Below, one piece after another: positions 1 to 13,800 of a DNA stretch of 64,000 nt (its first letter is position 1; the number at the start of each line of letters is the position of its first letter). Source of the DNA: Sinonovacula constricta. Lineage: Eukaryota > Mollusca > Bivalvia > Cardiida > Solecurtidae. Position numbers and translations under genes: made by a program. The stretch spans positions 620,001-684,000 of the forward strand of contig CM017573.1 in NCBI GenBank assembly GCA_007844125.1, written 5' to 3'. The notes under the pieces were generated by a model. That model made no database searches, was not told the origin of the DNA, and saw nothing but the letters and a program-made list of their open reading frames with translations.

Positions 1-104
1 AATATCTATATCTATGGAGACTAGATGTGTCATTTGTGTCTTATCATGTTTCAAATGTTAACATTAATATTGATTTCAGTTTTAACTGGAAATTCATTAA
101 ATAG

Positions 105-320
105 TGTTATTCAGATATACATGAAATGCAGATTTATGAATGAACAATGCCGCATAGTAATATCACTCATTGACTAGAGGAAAGGGTCGAAATGGAGAGC
201 AAACTGCTATTAGAACGAGTGTTCTACTGACTATGCATTATCTACTAGGCCGAGATATTTGCAATATCCCGTGCGGGGAATCTCTATTTTCTGTTGCTCT
301 GAACTAGGTCATGTAATGAC
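105..320 (-). repeat. Dispersed repeat E, copy 1
   Basis: Read on the minus strand, this stretch matches two other places in the window (31219-31410 and 54130-54320, both plus strand). Shared blocks include a CTCTCCATTTCGACCC-like segment, a block around GAGTGATATT, and TAAATCTGCATTT near the end. Three diverged copies in 64 kb indicate an old interspersed element. No coding capacity is visible and the class is unknown. The flanks show no clear target duplication. Confidence 0.6.
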
Positions 321-1550
321 AAAGGTCATTCACATCATCTCAGCATTTCATTCTGAAATTAAATTTTAGATTCAGATCACAGATATGTAAGAGCTAGTTA
401 TTAATTACAAACTCAGTTTATTGTAGACTAACTTAAGTTAAAATGTAAAATCATATAAAAAGTTTTGAATGTTTAATAAAATGGTTTCTATTATCGGATG
501 TTAGTGACCCTGATGTATCTTTTATCCCAATGTATAATTTATATTTTAAAAAAGGTGTTTATGTGCAGCTGAAGACTTGCCAACTTACCGATTTCCAACA
601 CATTGTACTTTTGATTTACTACTGAGTAATTTGACCATTGTTTGCACACCTGTAATCAGGTAAGGGTAAAATTTACACCGTCCCAAACAGCACTTCTGAG
701 CACTTTGATTTTTTGTATTAATGTCTTTTGTCTTTGTACATTCAGATTTGTTACCCAAAGCTTATTTTTTTTGTTTCAACAATAATCACAAGATTTTGTG
801 TTTATTTAGAGATCTGGTGGATGTTTGTTTACTGTATATGGTTGTGTAAATATTAGTATTGAGCCCGATGTACAGAACCGAATAGAATTATAAGTCAGAA
901 GTGTCCAATATGGAAACATATTTGGCACCTAGATTGCAAAACCACATTTGACAAGAAGTTTACAAGCAGAGTCACTTATGGATTTGCAGTCAGGAAATGC
1001 ATCTAATTATATTTTTGTATTGGATATTTTAGTATTAAAAGACCTTTTTGTTGTGTATCCAGTTTCATTGAGAACTTAAAAGTATGCACTTGATTATGAT
1101 ATACAACTGTAAGCATAATTATTTATTTGGATTGACAAAAGAATATATTTTACCAGTGTAAAAAACAACAACAAAAATATTCACTACAACAGATCAAATT
1201 AGTATGCTTATACAATCTACAAAAGATATTTTAGTATTATTTCTAAGTATAGAATAATCACAAGTACTGTGATTATGTTCCTTACATTTTTAAATTTAAT
1301 CATCATATAATATTATTTTCTCATGTGAACCTGTTGTTGTTGAGTCAGAAGTGATTTAAATGCAACTTAAAATGAAATTGGTGTTCAAATGATGTAAAAG
1401 AATCCCACAGCAGGTGAATGATAGGAAATGTAACTGACCCTAAAATATCTTGGTAACACAGAACAAGGAGATTCAGTACTGGATAGGGTTTTCTTGGCAA
1501 CATCTTGTGTTCTGAGGTTTTCACAAGATAGCAGTGTTGCATATAAAAAC
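321..1550. other. Non-coding AT-rich stretch
   Basis: No open frame of note, RNA gene or organised repeat was seen here, only AT-rich sequence with short homopolymer runs. It lies downstream of the minus-strand gene, so it may be intergenic, or intronic if that gene continues to the left. Confidence 0.5.
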
Positions 1551-2100
1551 CTATCAGGGCTTATTCCATCACCTTGACACATATACTGGTACTGGTGTGT
1601 TAACAACATTTTATCAGGGGTTATTCCATCACCTTGACACATATACTTTTGTGTTAACAATGTTCTATCAGGGGTTATTCCATCACCTTGACACATATAC
1701 TGGTGTGTTAACAATGTTTTATCAGGGGTTATTCCATCACCTTGACACATATACTGGTACTGGTGTGTTAACAACATTTTATCAGGGGTTATTCCATCAC
1801 CTTGACACATATACTGATGTGTTAACAATGTTTTATCAGGGGTTATTCCATCACCTTGACACATATACTGATGTGTTAACAATGTTTTATCAGGGGTTAT
1901 TCCATCACCTTGACACATATACTGGAACTGGTGTGTTAACAACATTTTATCAGGGGTTATTCCATCACCTTGACATATAACTGGTGTGTTAACAATGTTT
2001 TATCAGGGGTTATTCCATCACCTTGACACATATACTGATGTGTTAACAATGTTTTTATCAGGGGTTATTCCATCACCTTGACATATAACTGGTGTGTTAA
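1551..2100. repeat. 54-bp minisatellite
   Basis: About ten tandem copies of a 54-bp unit built around CAGGGGTTATTCCATCACC and GGTGTGTTAACAA. Some units carry an extra 6 bp (a doubled ACTGGT), giving 60 bp. Each unit has an imperfect inverted repeat, TTGACACA against TGTGTTAA, separated by 8 bases. Because 54 and 60 are multiples of three, both strands show open frames (18-residue peptide repeats), which I read as by-products and not genes. Confidence 0.9.
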
Positions 2101-3970
2101 GTCGAAACACAAGATGTCAGGGAGATGTTATTTCGAAAGCTGCAAATCTCTGTTTTATGTCTCACATGATTGTTATAGTGAATTAATAGGCTTTAATGTG
2201 ACCAGATTATAAGAGGACAGATGGTAAAGGTATAAGAATCTGTGTGTTCATCATAAAAAAATGATGAATATGAAAATATGGCAACGTTGTATAAGAATTA
2301 CCATATATATATTAAAATATAAACTAGCACCTAGCTATACAACCAATCTCAGTGGTTTGGAGTAATTAAATACTGGTATGAAAGCCAAAAAAATTGTTTT
2401 GTAATTATGGCATAATTTCTTGTGCTAACAAGGACTTTTCATGAAATAATGAGACAATTATCTGAAAAATTATAAGATACAGTTTCTTAGTTACAAGATC
2501 TTTTTTTGTATTTCTTATAATTATCTCATTATATAAACATAACAGGTTTTTTTGTTTTAGTTTTATAAGGCAGGTGCTGGCTGGTTTGGGCCTGCTCTAT
2601 TTCCATATGCCTGATCAATTCATGCTTAGAAAGTTTATAGTTAAATGTGGTATCCATCAGTTTGGACTGATTTTGTTCCACATTTATGCAGCCAAATAAA
2701 TAAGTAAAGGAAAAGTTGTGTATTGTCTTACATCTAATTTGTATAATGGTAGAATGGCAACTTGTTTTTAGATCACCATGAATACACAGTAAACAATCAA
2801 TCCTTATAATGACAACCTGTTCCTTTGTGTTTTTTTAAAGTGATTCCAAGAAAATACTAAACAAAATTTTGCAAACTTTATGTTTCCACCAATTTTAGTT
2901 TACGCATTAATATCGATTCTCAGCCTGAAAGTCTCCTTAACTACCAATTGGAACTGAAATGACAGAATGAAATTATTTTGTCTGGTTTAGTTTAAAAAAA
3001 CATGTCATAGAAGGTGAAAAAAATAACTGACCTCTAAATAAGACTTTAAAAACAGTATAAGCAATATTAGGAGCAATGTTCACCTTTTGTATATCTGTTT
3101 GATGCGACTCACTCACTTTTATGTTTTTGGGGTGGGATTATGCATATGTACCTGAACTGCATGAGCCATAATACATGAGACAATGCTGCTTCCCTACTTT
3201 GTAATATGTGAGAAAAAGCCACTTTGAGAAAACAATAACTGTGTTATAATGTGAAAACTGCTATAAAATTGTGATTGTGCATGCAATTAAATTGAATTAT
3301 TTCTTAAACTGACTGATATTCAGCAAGTAAGTAATTGTGTGGATTGTTAGTTTGTAGCTCAATGTTTCCAAACAACATGTCCATATGTGACATGGCATCT
3401 ATCATTATGCTTGACATTTTGCAGATGATTATTTACAAAAAAGATTCAGCACCGAATATATGTGAACCAAATGTAATTCATTAACTTAAAAAAAATAAAA
3501 AAAATACAGTCAACCAATTATCAACATTTTATTCAATTTTTATATTTATACAAGCACTTTGTAAACTTACTTTCAATTCTCTGTTTTAATATACATATAA
3601 ACAATGATGTATGCCTTCACAGCAATATAAAAAAAAGTAGTCCTGTCATGAATATTAATGAGGATTTAGCCAACTGTATTTCATTGAGAAATGAAAGCAG
3701 TCACATGATCCGAATGAGCCAATCATATTCAAAGAAATCACACAGGTTGTAATTATAATAATCTTAAAGGGTTTATGTACATGTATTATATTCCAACCAT
3801 ATTATGAGCAAAAAAAAATCATCCTTTTCCTAATTAATATACAATGTATATGTGCTTTTATCATATTGTATGTCCTACCAAAGACACTTGCACACATTTT
3901 GTAGGGGCAAGATGTGATGTTTATAAAAAATATTCTGTTTACTATCCCTTACAGCATTTGTAAAACAAAA
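2101..3970. other. Non-coding flank downstream of the minus-strand gene
   Basis: AT-rich sequence without recognisable exons. I looked on the minus strand for a seven-helix segment continuing the gene at 3971-14556 and saw none. A TTTATT at about 3528, which reads AATAAA on the minus strand, could be a poly(A) signal for that gene if its 3' UTR is about 440 bases, but such hexamers are expected by chance in this base composition. Confidence 0.35.
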
Positions 3971-4843
3971 TTAAACCTTGCCATAAAAAATAGAGATTCC
4001 ATACCAAATGCACCAAGGAAGCCCCATTTGACTCCTTGATGCTATATTTTCCTGAAGATCTGCAATGCAGACTCGAAAGGTTCTTTCATGGTCTTGATAT
4101 ACAAATTCTCGATCAAATATGACCATCCCTGTATAATTGTGATACAATGCTGGCACACTGTTCAGAAAAAAGAAAAAGTAAACTGATTCTCTGGGTATTT
4201 CAATTTGTGGACAAAACATCAGTTTACTTAGAATTAATTCTGATGTGGTTGGGTTGATCAATGTGATTATCTTGTATAAAATATCATCATGTTGTTGAGC
4301 ATGTCCAATTGCCTGTTCTGATGTAATGGCAAGCATCATTTGTAGATTTAAATTTGGAACCAAAGCATCCAACGGCCACAGCGAAAATCTGCTTAACATC
4401 TGTTTAACTTTGGCCTTCTGTCCACTACTTTTAAAGTACACCACTTTAGAAAGCTTCTCTGTGACCTTTGTCATGAATACTTGAGGTTTAATAGTTAAAT
4501 CATTGAAAACCATTTTGGCAAAAATATGACTAACTGAGGTTATCATCTGACCATTTGAGAAGTTGTAACTGTATTTGTTTTTAGTACTCATTGTCGAGTA
4601 TTTTACAAATGGTATGTACAGCATTTCCATCGTCCAAGAATCTGACACTAATCCTTGGAATGCATTTTGAGTAAATGTCTTGTCCAGCGTAGTTGAATGC
4701 ATGGAAATGTTCTTGTCAAACTGGAGAAGTAATATCATTGAAAATTTAGGATTGATCCAAAGTGTTGAATCCATCTGACATGTTCTGCTGTCTTCCAGTC
4801 CCACCTTCACTTGGCCCAGGGGACATAACATTGGCTGGCATGT
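3971..4843 (-). CDS. Minus-strand gene, exon 3 (last visible)
   Basis: The acceptor is a pyrimidine-rich tract ending CTGCAG directly before base 4843. It enters in phase 0 and encodes 290 residues before TAA at 3973-3971. It starts TCQPMLCPLGQV, has sequons such as NYT near its end, and contains RVCIADL, a motif position that in related receptors immediately precedes the first transmembrane helix. After that come only about 27 residues with a few aromatic residues, too short and irregular for a convincing helix. The last sense codons read AAG GTT TAA, so a splice donor just before the stop (exon end 3977) is an alternative to genuine termination. Confidence 0.7.
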   Translation of the reverse strand, partial: TCQPMLCPLGQVKVGLEDSRTCQMDSTLWINPKFSMILLLQFDKNISMHSTTLDKTFTQNAFQGLVSDSWTMEMLYIPFVKYSTMSTKNKYSYNFSNGQMITSVSHIFAKMVFNDLTIKPQVFMTKVTEKLSKVVYFKSSGQKAKVKQMLSRFSLWPLDALVPNLNLQMMLAITSEQAIGHAQQHDDILYKIITLINPTTSELILSKLMFCPQIEIPRESVYFFFFLNSVPALYHNYTGMVIFDREFVYQDHERTFRVCIADLQENIASRSQMGLPWCIWYGISIFYGKV

Positions 4844-7800
4844 CTGCAGAAAAAAATGTAAATAAGTTACCTAAGAAATAAATAGAAAGAAGAAGAACAA
4901 CAAAATATTTGTCAAAAGGTTTGGTTTCAAGTCAATAAAAAGTCTTTCAGTTACTCTGTATCCAGACATGTTTCCTTGATGCAATTATTCTGCTGCCTCT
5001 ACTGTAAAAGCATGTCATTAATATATAAGACTAGACACCACACCTCTTCACTTTAACAATATACTAAAGCAAACCTTTCCCTAGTTAAAATTCTCCTGGC
5101 TTTTCTTAGATGTTTGGGTAAGTCACTCAAGAGGCTACAGTATTGATCCAGTCTTCACTATACTTGGTCATAGTGTTTGCACAAAATCTTGGATGACTTT
5201 TTAACTGGGTCTTCTGAGGTGAAAAAAGTACGTCACTAGTTCAAATTTCAGAAAATGCTTGTGAACACACTAGAGACCACTCTTATGCCCCAATCTCCCC
5301 AAATTTGGTCAAGTTGTTTGCTTGAAATTTTAAATGCATTCATAACTGGGCCATTTGGGGTAAGAAAGTAGGGTAGGTCACTAGGTCAAAACCTAGAAAA
5401 AGTTTGTGAACACCATAGTGACCATATTTCTGGCCCAATCTTCACCAAACTTAGCCTAAATATTTGTCTGCATTAAATCTTGGATGTGTTTGTACCTGGG
5501 TCACATGGGGTCAGAAAGTAGGTCACTAGGTCAAATCCTAGAAAAAGCTTGTGAACACCATAGAGACCACATTTTTGGCTCAGTCTTTACCAAACTTCGC
5601 CAGATTGTTTGTCTGCATGAAATCTGGGATGTGTTTGTAGGTTAATGGGCCAAATCAATAAATAACCATGTTAACATTTTAGAAGAGTTATTTTAACAGA
5701 ATCTTCATCAAACTTTATAGAACCTAAATCTAAATCTGCATGGACATTTGGTTGGGTTGATGTGTGCAAACATTTGTTAAACAAAAAGCTTTGATCAGCA
5801 GAGTCCAAAGGCACAGTTGTGTACACTTAGTCTTGTGATTTGATTTTAAAGCATACTGAAAGGCACAGTTGTGTACATTTAGTCTTGTGATTTGATTTTA
5901 AAGCATACTGAAAGGCACAGTTGTGTACATTTAGTCTTGTGATTTGATTTTAAAGCATACTGAAAGGCACAGTTGTGTACATTTAGTCTTGTGGTTTGAT
6001 TTTAAAGCATACTGAAAGGCACAGTTGTGTACATTTAGTCTTGTGATTTGATTTTAAAGCATACTGAAAGGCACAGTTGTGTACATTTAGTCTTGTGATT
6101 TGATTTTAAAGCATACTGAAAGGTACAGTTGTGTACATTTAGTCTTGTGCTTTGATTTTAAAGCATACTGAAAGGCATAGTTGTGTACATTTAGTCTTGT
6201 GGTGTGATTAAAAAGCATACTGAAAGGCACAGTTGTGTACATTTAGTCTTGTGGTTTGATTTAAAAGCATACTGAAAGCAAGGTCTGCAATTCAGGGCCA
6301 TCAGGTCTCTCTTGTACAAAGAAAGCCTTTCAAATCTTAACAATTCTGCATACCTTACCATGAAATAAAGTATTACAGTAAAAAAAAAAGTATATTAGTA
6401 CATTAAGTTAGGAATTGGATTGTCAACAAAGTTGTATTCTGTTATTGATTATTATTATCTGTTATAATTATTAGCTGGACTTAGCAGCATTTTTTTTAAA
6501 ATTAGAAATAACTTAATAGCTATTGACAATTTTTTATCCCATTCTGTGAAGTAGTGTGTGCAGTTATACAATGGTAGAACCACTTCATGCAGATATAATA
6601 CAAACCTCTTTATGCAGTATTGATAGAAACCTGTTTAACCGGGATAGAGTTTTCGAGTTCTACTCACATATTTTAATTTTAACCTGATTATTCTCTGTTC
6701 TCATTAAACTTCACTGTATTCGGCACCATATGACCTGTCAAGTGTCAGTGTGCCGTAAAACCCAAAATACAAAATACATATGCACCGGACCTGGTAACGC
6801 AATCGGTCGAGTGTCGGCTCCAGGTACCGGAGGCCCCGGGTTCGATCCCGGGCCGCGACATACCAAAGTAGTTAAAAATGGTAGTGGTATAGCTTCCTTG
6901 CTAACGCTCAAGCAAATATAAGGGTAGTTCCACGACTGGTTGGCCCGGTGTCAGGATAATGTGACTGGTTGTGGTATCATGCCAGGTGTTCACGGCATGC
7001 TATACACAGTGAAGGGAGCACTACATCTGCTTCATTTGGACACCGTCTCCAGATAACTGAAATACTGTTGGTGGGACGATAAACCCAATAAACAAACAGA
7101 CAAACAAATACATATAGACCTTTTTTGTCCAATTGTAATTTAAGCTGTTTTATTCAAGGTGATTAGGTGTTGGTGTATTTAAGTGTCATACAAACCTCTT
7201 TATCTAGACCACAGATAAGTTCATCTGCTGGAGACAGGGATTCTTGTTGGACTTCTGATGCCATGAGTCGAATATTAAGTAGACGAGTTAAGGATTTCTT
7301 GGCAAGGGATTTCTGCAGGAACATGTCTTCTGGCTCAGCACTACATATTTGTCTGCGTAATGGGTAGGCATAGTGGCAGAAATAGCAGAATACATTTTTG
7401 GCATAAAAAGCATTACTAAAGAAACGTGGCAGGTTTTCGACCAAGCAGGCCTGTCTGACTTCTTCTGTTGATAAATCCAAATTTTGAGGTAAAACCAATT
7501 GAGACAGATCTTTTGGGCAGCGGCTGTATTTATCAATAAAACACTCTAAATGTTGTATCTCACTGTTGTGTCTTGGGAAGAAAAAATCAAAATTGCAGTT
7601 CTTCTCATCTGTGGCAAATGTTTGACGTAAACAGTTAATCAGCACTAACCAGTAGTCTATATCTACAATGCCGTGGCATAGGGCACAATGTGGGTTTTTG
7701 TAGATGAGTTTGCTGTCTTTAGAATACACAGGAAGAAATCGGAGGATTGGAGTTTCTATTTCCGAGTCATTACACGTGGGATGGTTCACCTTGTGGCTTC

Positions 7801-10800
7801 CAGGTTCAATGTCCACACTAGTATTTGTCACAACACATCCAACTTCAGGTGACTCTGTGACCATGTAATAGGATATTCTATCTTGGCTTGTTAAATACTG
7901 CGAATGGGGATACTGTGGTTGGACACACTGTTGACCAGGTTTGGTAGCTGCTGTAGAGTTAGTATGGAATCGCAATTGGATTGAATCGTCAAACATTCCT
8001 GGAAATAAAATTTAATGTGTTTTGTTTTTTTAATATGAAGAATAATGCAGTTATGGTTGTTATAATTGTGTTGAGGTATCATTGCTTAAGAAAGTCTCAT
8101 ATTAAAAGTTCGGGTAAAACCATGTGTTACAGCAGATAAGCCTCAAACCCATGCAGTATGATTTAAGGAATATCAAGTAAGCCAATTCAGGGCAGATCCA
8201 GGAGGTTTTTCAGTGTGGGTCCTAATTGAGCGAGCACTAAAGATGCTAGCAATGCAAGGAGGTCTGAGGCCATGTTCCCCCAGAAAAACTTCTGGCCAAA
8301 TACGGCCATTTCCAGCAAATCAGAAGATGCTAGAAACTTTTTTCCATATTTCCAAACTGTTCCTATTCTTGGTGACAAAGATAATCTATGATCATATTTT
8401 TCATGGAATGAAGGAAGAGATGAAATTATGCATGAAAGGTACGAGAGTGTTGGGAGTCTGGGGGCATGCTCCCACAGGAGGAGTGTTGGGAGTCTGGGGG
8501 CATGGAGTGTTGGGAGTCTGGGGGCATGCTCCCACATGAGGAGTGTTAGGAGTCTGGGGGCATGCTCCTTCAGGAGGAGTGTGCTCCCATAGGAGGAGTG
8601 TCTGGAGTCTGGAGGCATGCTCCCACAGGAGGAGTGTTAGGAGTCTGGGGGCATGCTCCCACAGGAGGAGTGTTAGGAGTCTGGGGGCATGCTCCTTCAG
8701 GAGGAGTGTGCTCCCATAGGAGGAGTGTCTGGAGGCATGGAGTGTTGGGAGTCTGGGGGCATGCTCCCACATGAGGAGTGTTAGGAGTCTGGGCGCATGC
8801 TCCTTCAGGAGGAGTGTGCTCCCATAGGAGGAGTGTCTGGAGTCTGGAGGCATGGTCCCACAGGAGGAGTGTTAGGAGTCTGGGGGCATGCTCCCACAGG
8901 AGGAGTGTTGGGAGTCTGGGGGCATGCTCCCACAGGAGGAGTGTTGGGAGTCTGGGGCCATGCTCCCACAGGAGGAGTGTTGGGAGTCTGGGGGCATGCT
9001 CCCACAGGAGGAGTGTGCTACCACAGGAGGAGTGTTGGGAGTCTAGGGGCATGCTCCCACAGGAGGAGTGTTGGGAGTCTGGGGGCATGCTCCCACAGGA
9101 GGAGTGTTGGGAGTCTGGGGGCATGCTCCCAGAGGAGGAGTGTTGGGAGTCTGGGGGCATGCCCCCACAGGAGGAGTGTTGGGAGTCTGGGGGCATGCTC
9201 CCACAGGAGGAGTGTGCTACCACAGGAGGAGTGTTGGGAGTCTGGGGCCATGTTCCCCCAGAAAAACTTCTGGCCAAATACGGCCATTTCCAGCAAATCA
9301 GAAGATGCTAGAAACTTTTTTGCATATTTCCAAACTGTTCCTATTCTTGGTGACAAAGATAATCTATGATCATATTTTTCATGGAATGAAGGAAGAGATG
9401 AAATTACGCATGAAAGGTACGAGAGTGTTGGGAGTCTGGGGGCATGCTCCCACAGGAGGAGTGTTGGGAGTCTGGGGGCATGGAGTGTTGGGAGTCTGGG
9501 GGCATGCTCCCACATGAGGAGTGTTAGGAGTCTGGGGGCATGCTCCTTCAGGAGGAGTGTGCTCCCATAGGAGGAGTGTCTGGAGTCTGGAGGCATGCTC
9601 CCACAGGAGGAGTGTTAGGAGTCTGGGGGCATGCTCCCACATGGGGGAGTGTTGGGAGTCTGGGGGCATGCTCCCACAGGAGGAGTGTTGGGAGTCTGGG
9701 GCCATGCTCCCACAGGAGGAGTGTTGGGAGTCTGGGGGCATGCTCCCACAGGAGGAGTGTGCTACCACAGGAGGAGTGTTGGGAGTCTAGGGGCATGCTC
9801 CCACAGGAGGAGTGTTGGGAGTCTGGGGGCATGCTCCCACAGGAGGAGTGTTGGGAGTCTGGGGGCATGCCCCCACAGGAGGAGTGTTGGAAGTCTAGGG
9901 GCATGCTCCCACAGGAGGAGTGTGCTACCACAGGAGGAGTGTTAGGAGTCTGGGGCCATGCTCCCACAGGAGGAGTGTTGGGAGTCTAGGGGCATGCTCC
10001 CACAGGAGGAGTGTTGGGTGTCTGGGGCCATGCCCCCACAGGAGGAGTGTTGGGAGTCTGGGGGCATGCTCCCACAGGAGGAGTGTTGGGAGTCTGGGGG
10101 CATGCTCCCACAGGAGGAGTGTGCTACCACAGGAGGAGTGTTGGGAGTCTGGGGCCATGCTCCCACAGGAGGAGTGTTGGGAGTCTGGGACCATGCTCCC
10201 ACAGGAGGAGTGTTGGGAGTCTGGAGGCATGGAGTGTTGGGAGTCTGGGGGCATGCTCCCACATGAAGAGTGTTAGGAGTCTGGGGGCATGCTCCTTCAG
10301 GAGGAGTGTGCTCCCATAGGAGGAGTGTCTGGAGTCTGGAGGCATGCTCCCACAGGAAGAGTGTTAGGAGTCTTGGGGCGTGCTCCCACAGGAGGAGTGT
10401 TGGGAGTCTGTGGCCATGCTCCCACAGGAGGAGTGTTGGGAGTCTGGGGGCATGCTCCCACAGGAGGAGTGTGCTACCACAGGAGGAGTGTTGGGAATTT
10501 AGGGGCATGCTCCCACAGGAGGAGTGTTGGGAGTCTGGGGGCATGCTCCCACAGGAGGAGTGTTGGGAGTCTGGGGGCATGCCCCCACAGGAGGAGTGTT
10601 GGGAGTCTGGGGGCATGCTCCCACAGGAGGAGTGTGCTACCACAGGAGGAGTGTTGGGAGTCTGGGGCCATGCTCCCACAGGAGGAGTGTTGGGAATCTG
10701 GGGGCATGCTCCCACAGGAGGAGTGTTGGGAGTCTGGGGCCATGCCCCCACAGGAGGAGTGTTGGGAGTCTGGGGGCATGCTCCCACAGGAGGCGTGTGC

Positions 10801-13800
10801 TACCACAGGAGGAGTGTTGGGAGTCTGGGGCCATGCTCCCACAGGAGGAGTGTTGGGAGTCTGGGGCCATGCTCCCACAGGAGGAGTGTTGGGAATCTGG
10901 GGGCATGCTCCCACAGGAGGAGTGTGCTCCCACAGGAGGAGTGTTGGGTTTCTGGGGGGCATGCTCCCACAGGAGGAGTGTTGGGAGTCTAGGGGCATGC
11001 TCCCACAGGAGGAGTGTTGGGTGTCTGGGGCCATGCCCCCACAGGAGGAGTGTTGGGAGTCTGGGGGCATGCTCCCACAGGAGGAGTGTGCTACCACAGG
11101 AGGAGTGTTGGGAGTCTAGGGGCATGCTCCCACAGGAGGAGTGTTGGGAGTCTGGGGGCATGCTCCCACAGGAGGAGTGTTGGGAGTCTGGGGGCATGCC
11201 CCCACAGGAGGAGTGTTGGAAGTCTAGGGGCATGCTCCCACAGGAGGAGTGTGCTACCACAGGAGGAGTGTTAGGAGTCTGGGGCCATGCTCCCACAGGA
11301 GGAGTGTTGGGAGTCTAGGGGCATGCTCCCACAGGAGGAGTGTTGGGTGTCTGGGGCCATGCCCCCACAGGAGGAGTGTTGGGAGTCTTGGGGCATGCTC
11401 CCACAGGAGGAGTGTTGGGAGTCTGGGGGCATGCTCCCACAGGAGGAGTGTGCTACCACAGGAGGAGTGTTGGGAGTCTGGGGCCATGCTCCCACAGGAG
11501 GAGTGTTGGGAGTCTGGGACCATGCTCCCACAGGAGGAGTGTTGGGAGTCTGGAGGCATGGAGTGTTGGGAGTCTGGGGGCATGCTCCCACATGAAGAGT
11601 GTTAGGAGTCTGGGGGCATGCTCCTTCAGGAGGAGTGTGCTCCCATAGGAGGAGTGTCTGGAGTCTGGAGGCATGCTCCCACAGGAAGAGTGTTAGGAGT
11701 CTGGGGGCGTGCTCCCACAGGAGGAGTGTTGGGAGTCTGTGGCCATGCTCCCACAGGAGGAGTGTTGGGAGTCTGGGGGCATGCTCCCACAGGAGGAGTG
11801 TGCTACCACAGGAGGAGTGTTGGGAATTTAGGGGCATGCTCCCACAGGAGGAGTGTTGGGAGTCTGGGGGCATGCTCCCACAGGAGGAGTGTTGGGAGTC
11901 TGGGGGCATGCCCCCACAGGAGGAGTGTTGGGAGTCTGGGGGCATGCTCCCACAGGAGGAGTGTGCTACCACAGGAGGAGTGTTGGGAGTCTGGGGCCAT
12001 GCTCCCACAGGAGGAGTGTTGGGAATCTGGGGGCATGCTCCCACAGGAGGAGTGTTGGGAGTCTGGGGCCATGCCCCCACAGAAGGAGTGTTGGGAGTCT
12101 GGGGGCATGCTCCCACAGGAGGCGTGTGCTACCACAGGAGGAGTGTTGGGAGTCTGGGGCCATGCTCCCACAGGAGGAGTGTTGGGAGTCTGGGGCCATG
12201 CTCCCACAGGAGGAGTGTTGGGAATCTGGGGGCATGCTCCCACAGGAGGAGTGTGCTCCCACAGGAGGAGTGTTGGGTTTCTGGGGGGCATGCTCCCACA
12301 GGAGGAGTGTTAGGAGTCTGGGGGCATGCCCCCACAGGAGGAGTGTTGAGAGTCTGGGGGCATGCTCCCACAGGAGGAGTGTGCTCCCACAGAAGCAGTG
12401 TTGGGAGTTTGGGGGCATGCTTCCACAGGAGGAGTGTGCTCCCACAGGAGGAGTGTTGGGAGTCTGGGGGGCATGCTCCCACAGGAGGAGTGTTAGGAGT
12501 CTGGGGGCATGCCCCCACAGGAGGAGTGTTGGGAGTCTGGGGCCATGCCCCCACAGGAGGAGTGTTGGAAGTCTTGGGCCATGCTCCCACAGGAGGAGTG
12601 TGCTCCCACAGGAGGAGTGTTGGGAGTCTGGGGGCATGCTCCCACAGGTGGAGTGTTGGGAGTCTGGGGGCATGCTCCCACAGGAGGAGTGTGTTCCCAC
12701 AGGAGTAGTGTTAGGAGTCTGGGAGCATGCTCCCACAGGAGGAGTGTGCTCCCACAGGAGGAGTGTTGGGAGTCTGGGGGCATGCCCCCACAGGAGGAGT
12801 GTTGGGAGTCTGGGGCAATGCCCCCACAGGAGGAGTGTTGGAAGTCTGGGGCCATGCTCCCACAGGAGGATTGTGCTTCCACAGGAGAAGTGTTGGGAGT
12901 CTGGGGGCATGCTCCCACAGGTGGAGTGTTGGGAGTCTGGGGGCATGCTCCCACAGGAGGAGTGTGTTCCGACAGGAGTAGTGTTAGGAGTCTGGGAGCA
13001 TGCTCCCACAGGAGGAGTGTGCTCCCACAGGAGGAGTGTTGGGAGTCTGGGGGCATTCTCCCACAGGAGGAGTGTTGGGAGTCTGGGGGCATGCTCCCAC
13101 AGGAGGAGTATTGGAGGAGTGTCTGGAGTCTGGGGGCATACTCCCACAGGAGGAGTATTGGAGGAGTGTTGGGAGTCTGGGGGCATGCTCCCACAAGAGG
13201 AGTGTTGGGAGTCTGGGGGCATGCTCCCACAAGAGGAGTGTTGGGAAGAGGAGTGTTCGGAGTCTGGGGGCATGCTCCCACAAGAGGAGTGTTGGGAGTC
13301 TGGGGGCATTCTCCCACAGGAGGAGTGTTGACATGTAGATGCTAAATAGTGCCATTTCCTGTATTTCATATACTTGACAGACCTTCATAGAAAGTATGTT
13401 TTTATACAAATAGTTTACTTTCAGTGTGTTGACATTTTAGTCATAAATTTGTGCTTACTCTTCTTATCTGTAGCACTGGACACATGTAACAACAGTGCTA
13501 CTAGAGTAATTAAGATGTGACGCAACCTGAAATGTTAAAAAATACCTTCACGGAAGGTACTTTTTATAATTTTGTTTGGGTGGGGGGTCCAAGCCCGCCT
13601 CCTTCCAAGATTTCGAGCAGTTGACTTTTTCTTTTAAACACTGTCAATGTTATGGAAGAAGTTTTTTATACTTGGAAGTATTTTTTCTATAGTACATGAG
13701 GTATGTTATCATAAAAGTTTTACATGCATTATTTACTTGCAAGGTCCAGCTATCAGTGGCTTCTTTGTGTCCTAGATTTGTGTGGTAGATGTCAAAAACT

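Noticed and set aside
1385..1980. Open frames of 186 and 148 codons over the 54-bp array
   Set aside because: Repeat periods of 54 and 60 bp keep frames open on both strands; peptides are pure repeat translations.
7288..7536. Minus-strand frame overlapping the receptor-like exon
   Set aside because: It is an out-of-frame shadow of exon 7196-7998, which has matching splice phases and the Cys motifs.
8187..13409. Dozens of open frames of 60-490 codons on both strands (GVLGVWGHAPTG-, PPDSQHSSCGS- and LPTLLLWEHAPR-type repeats)
   Set aside because: They follow automatically from a stop-free 36-bp unit whose length is a multiple of three; they overlap in all six frames and have no start context, splice signal or non-repeat domain.
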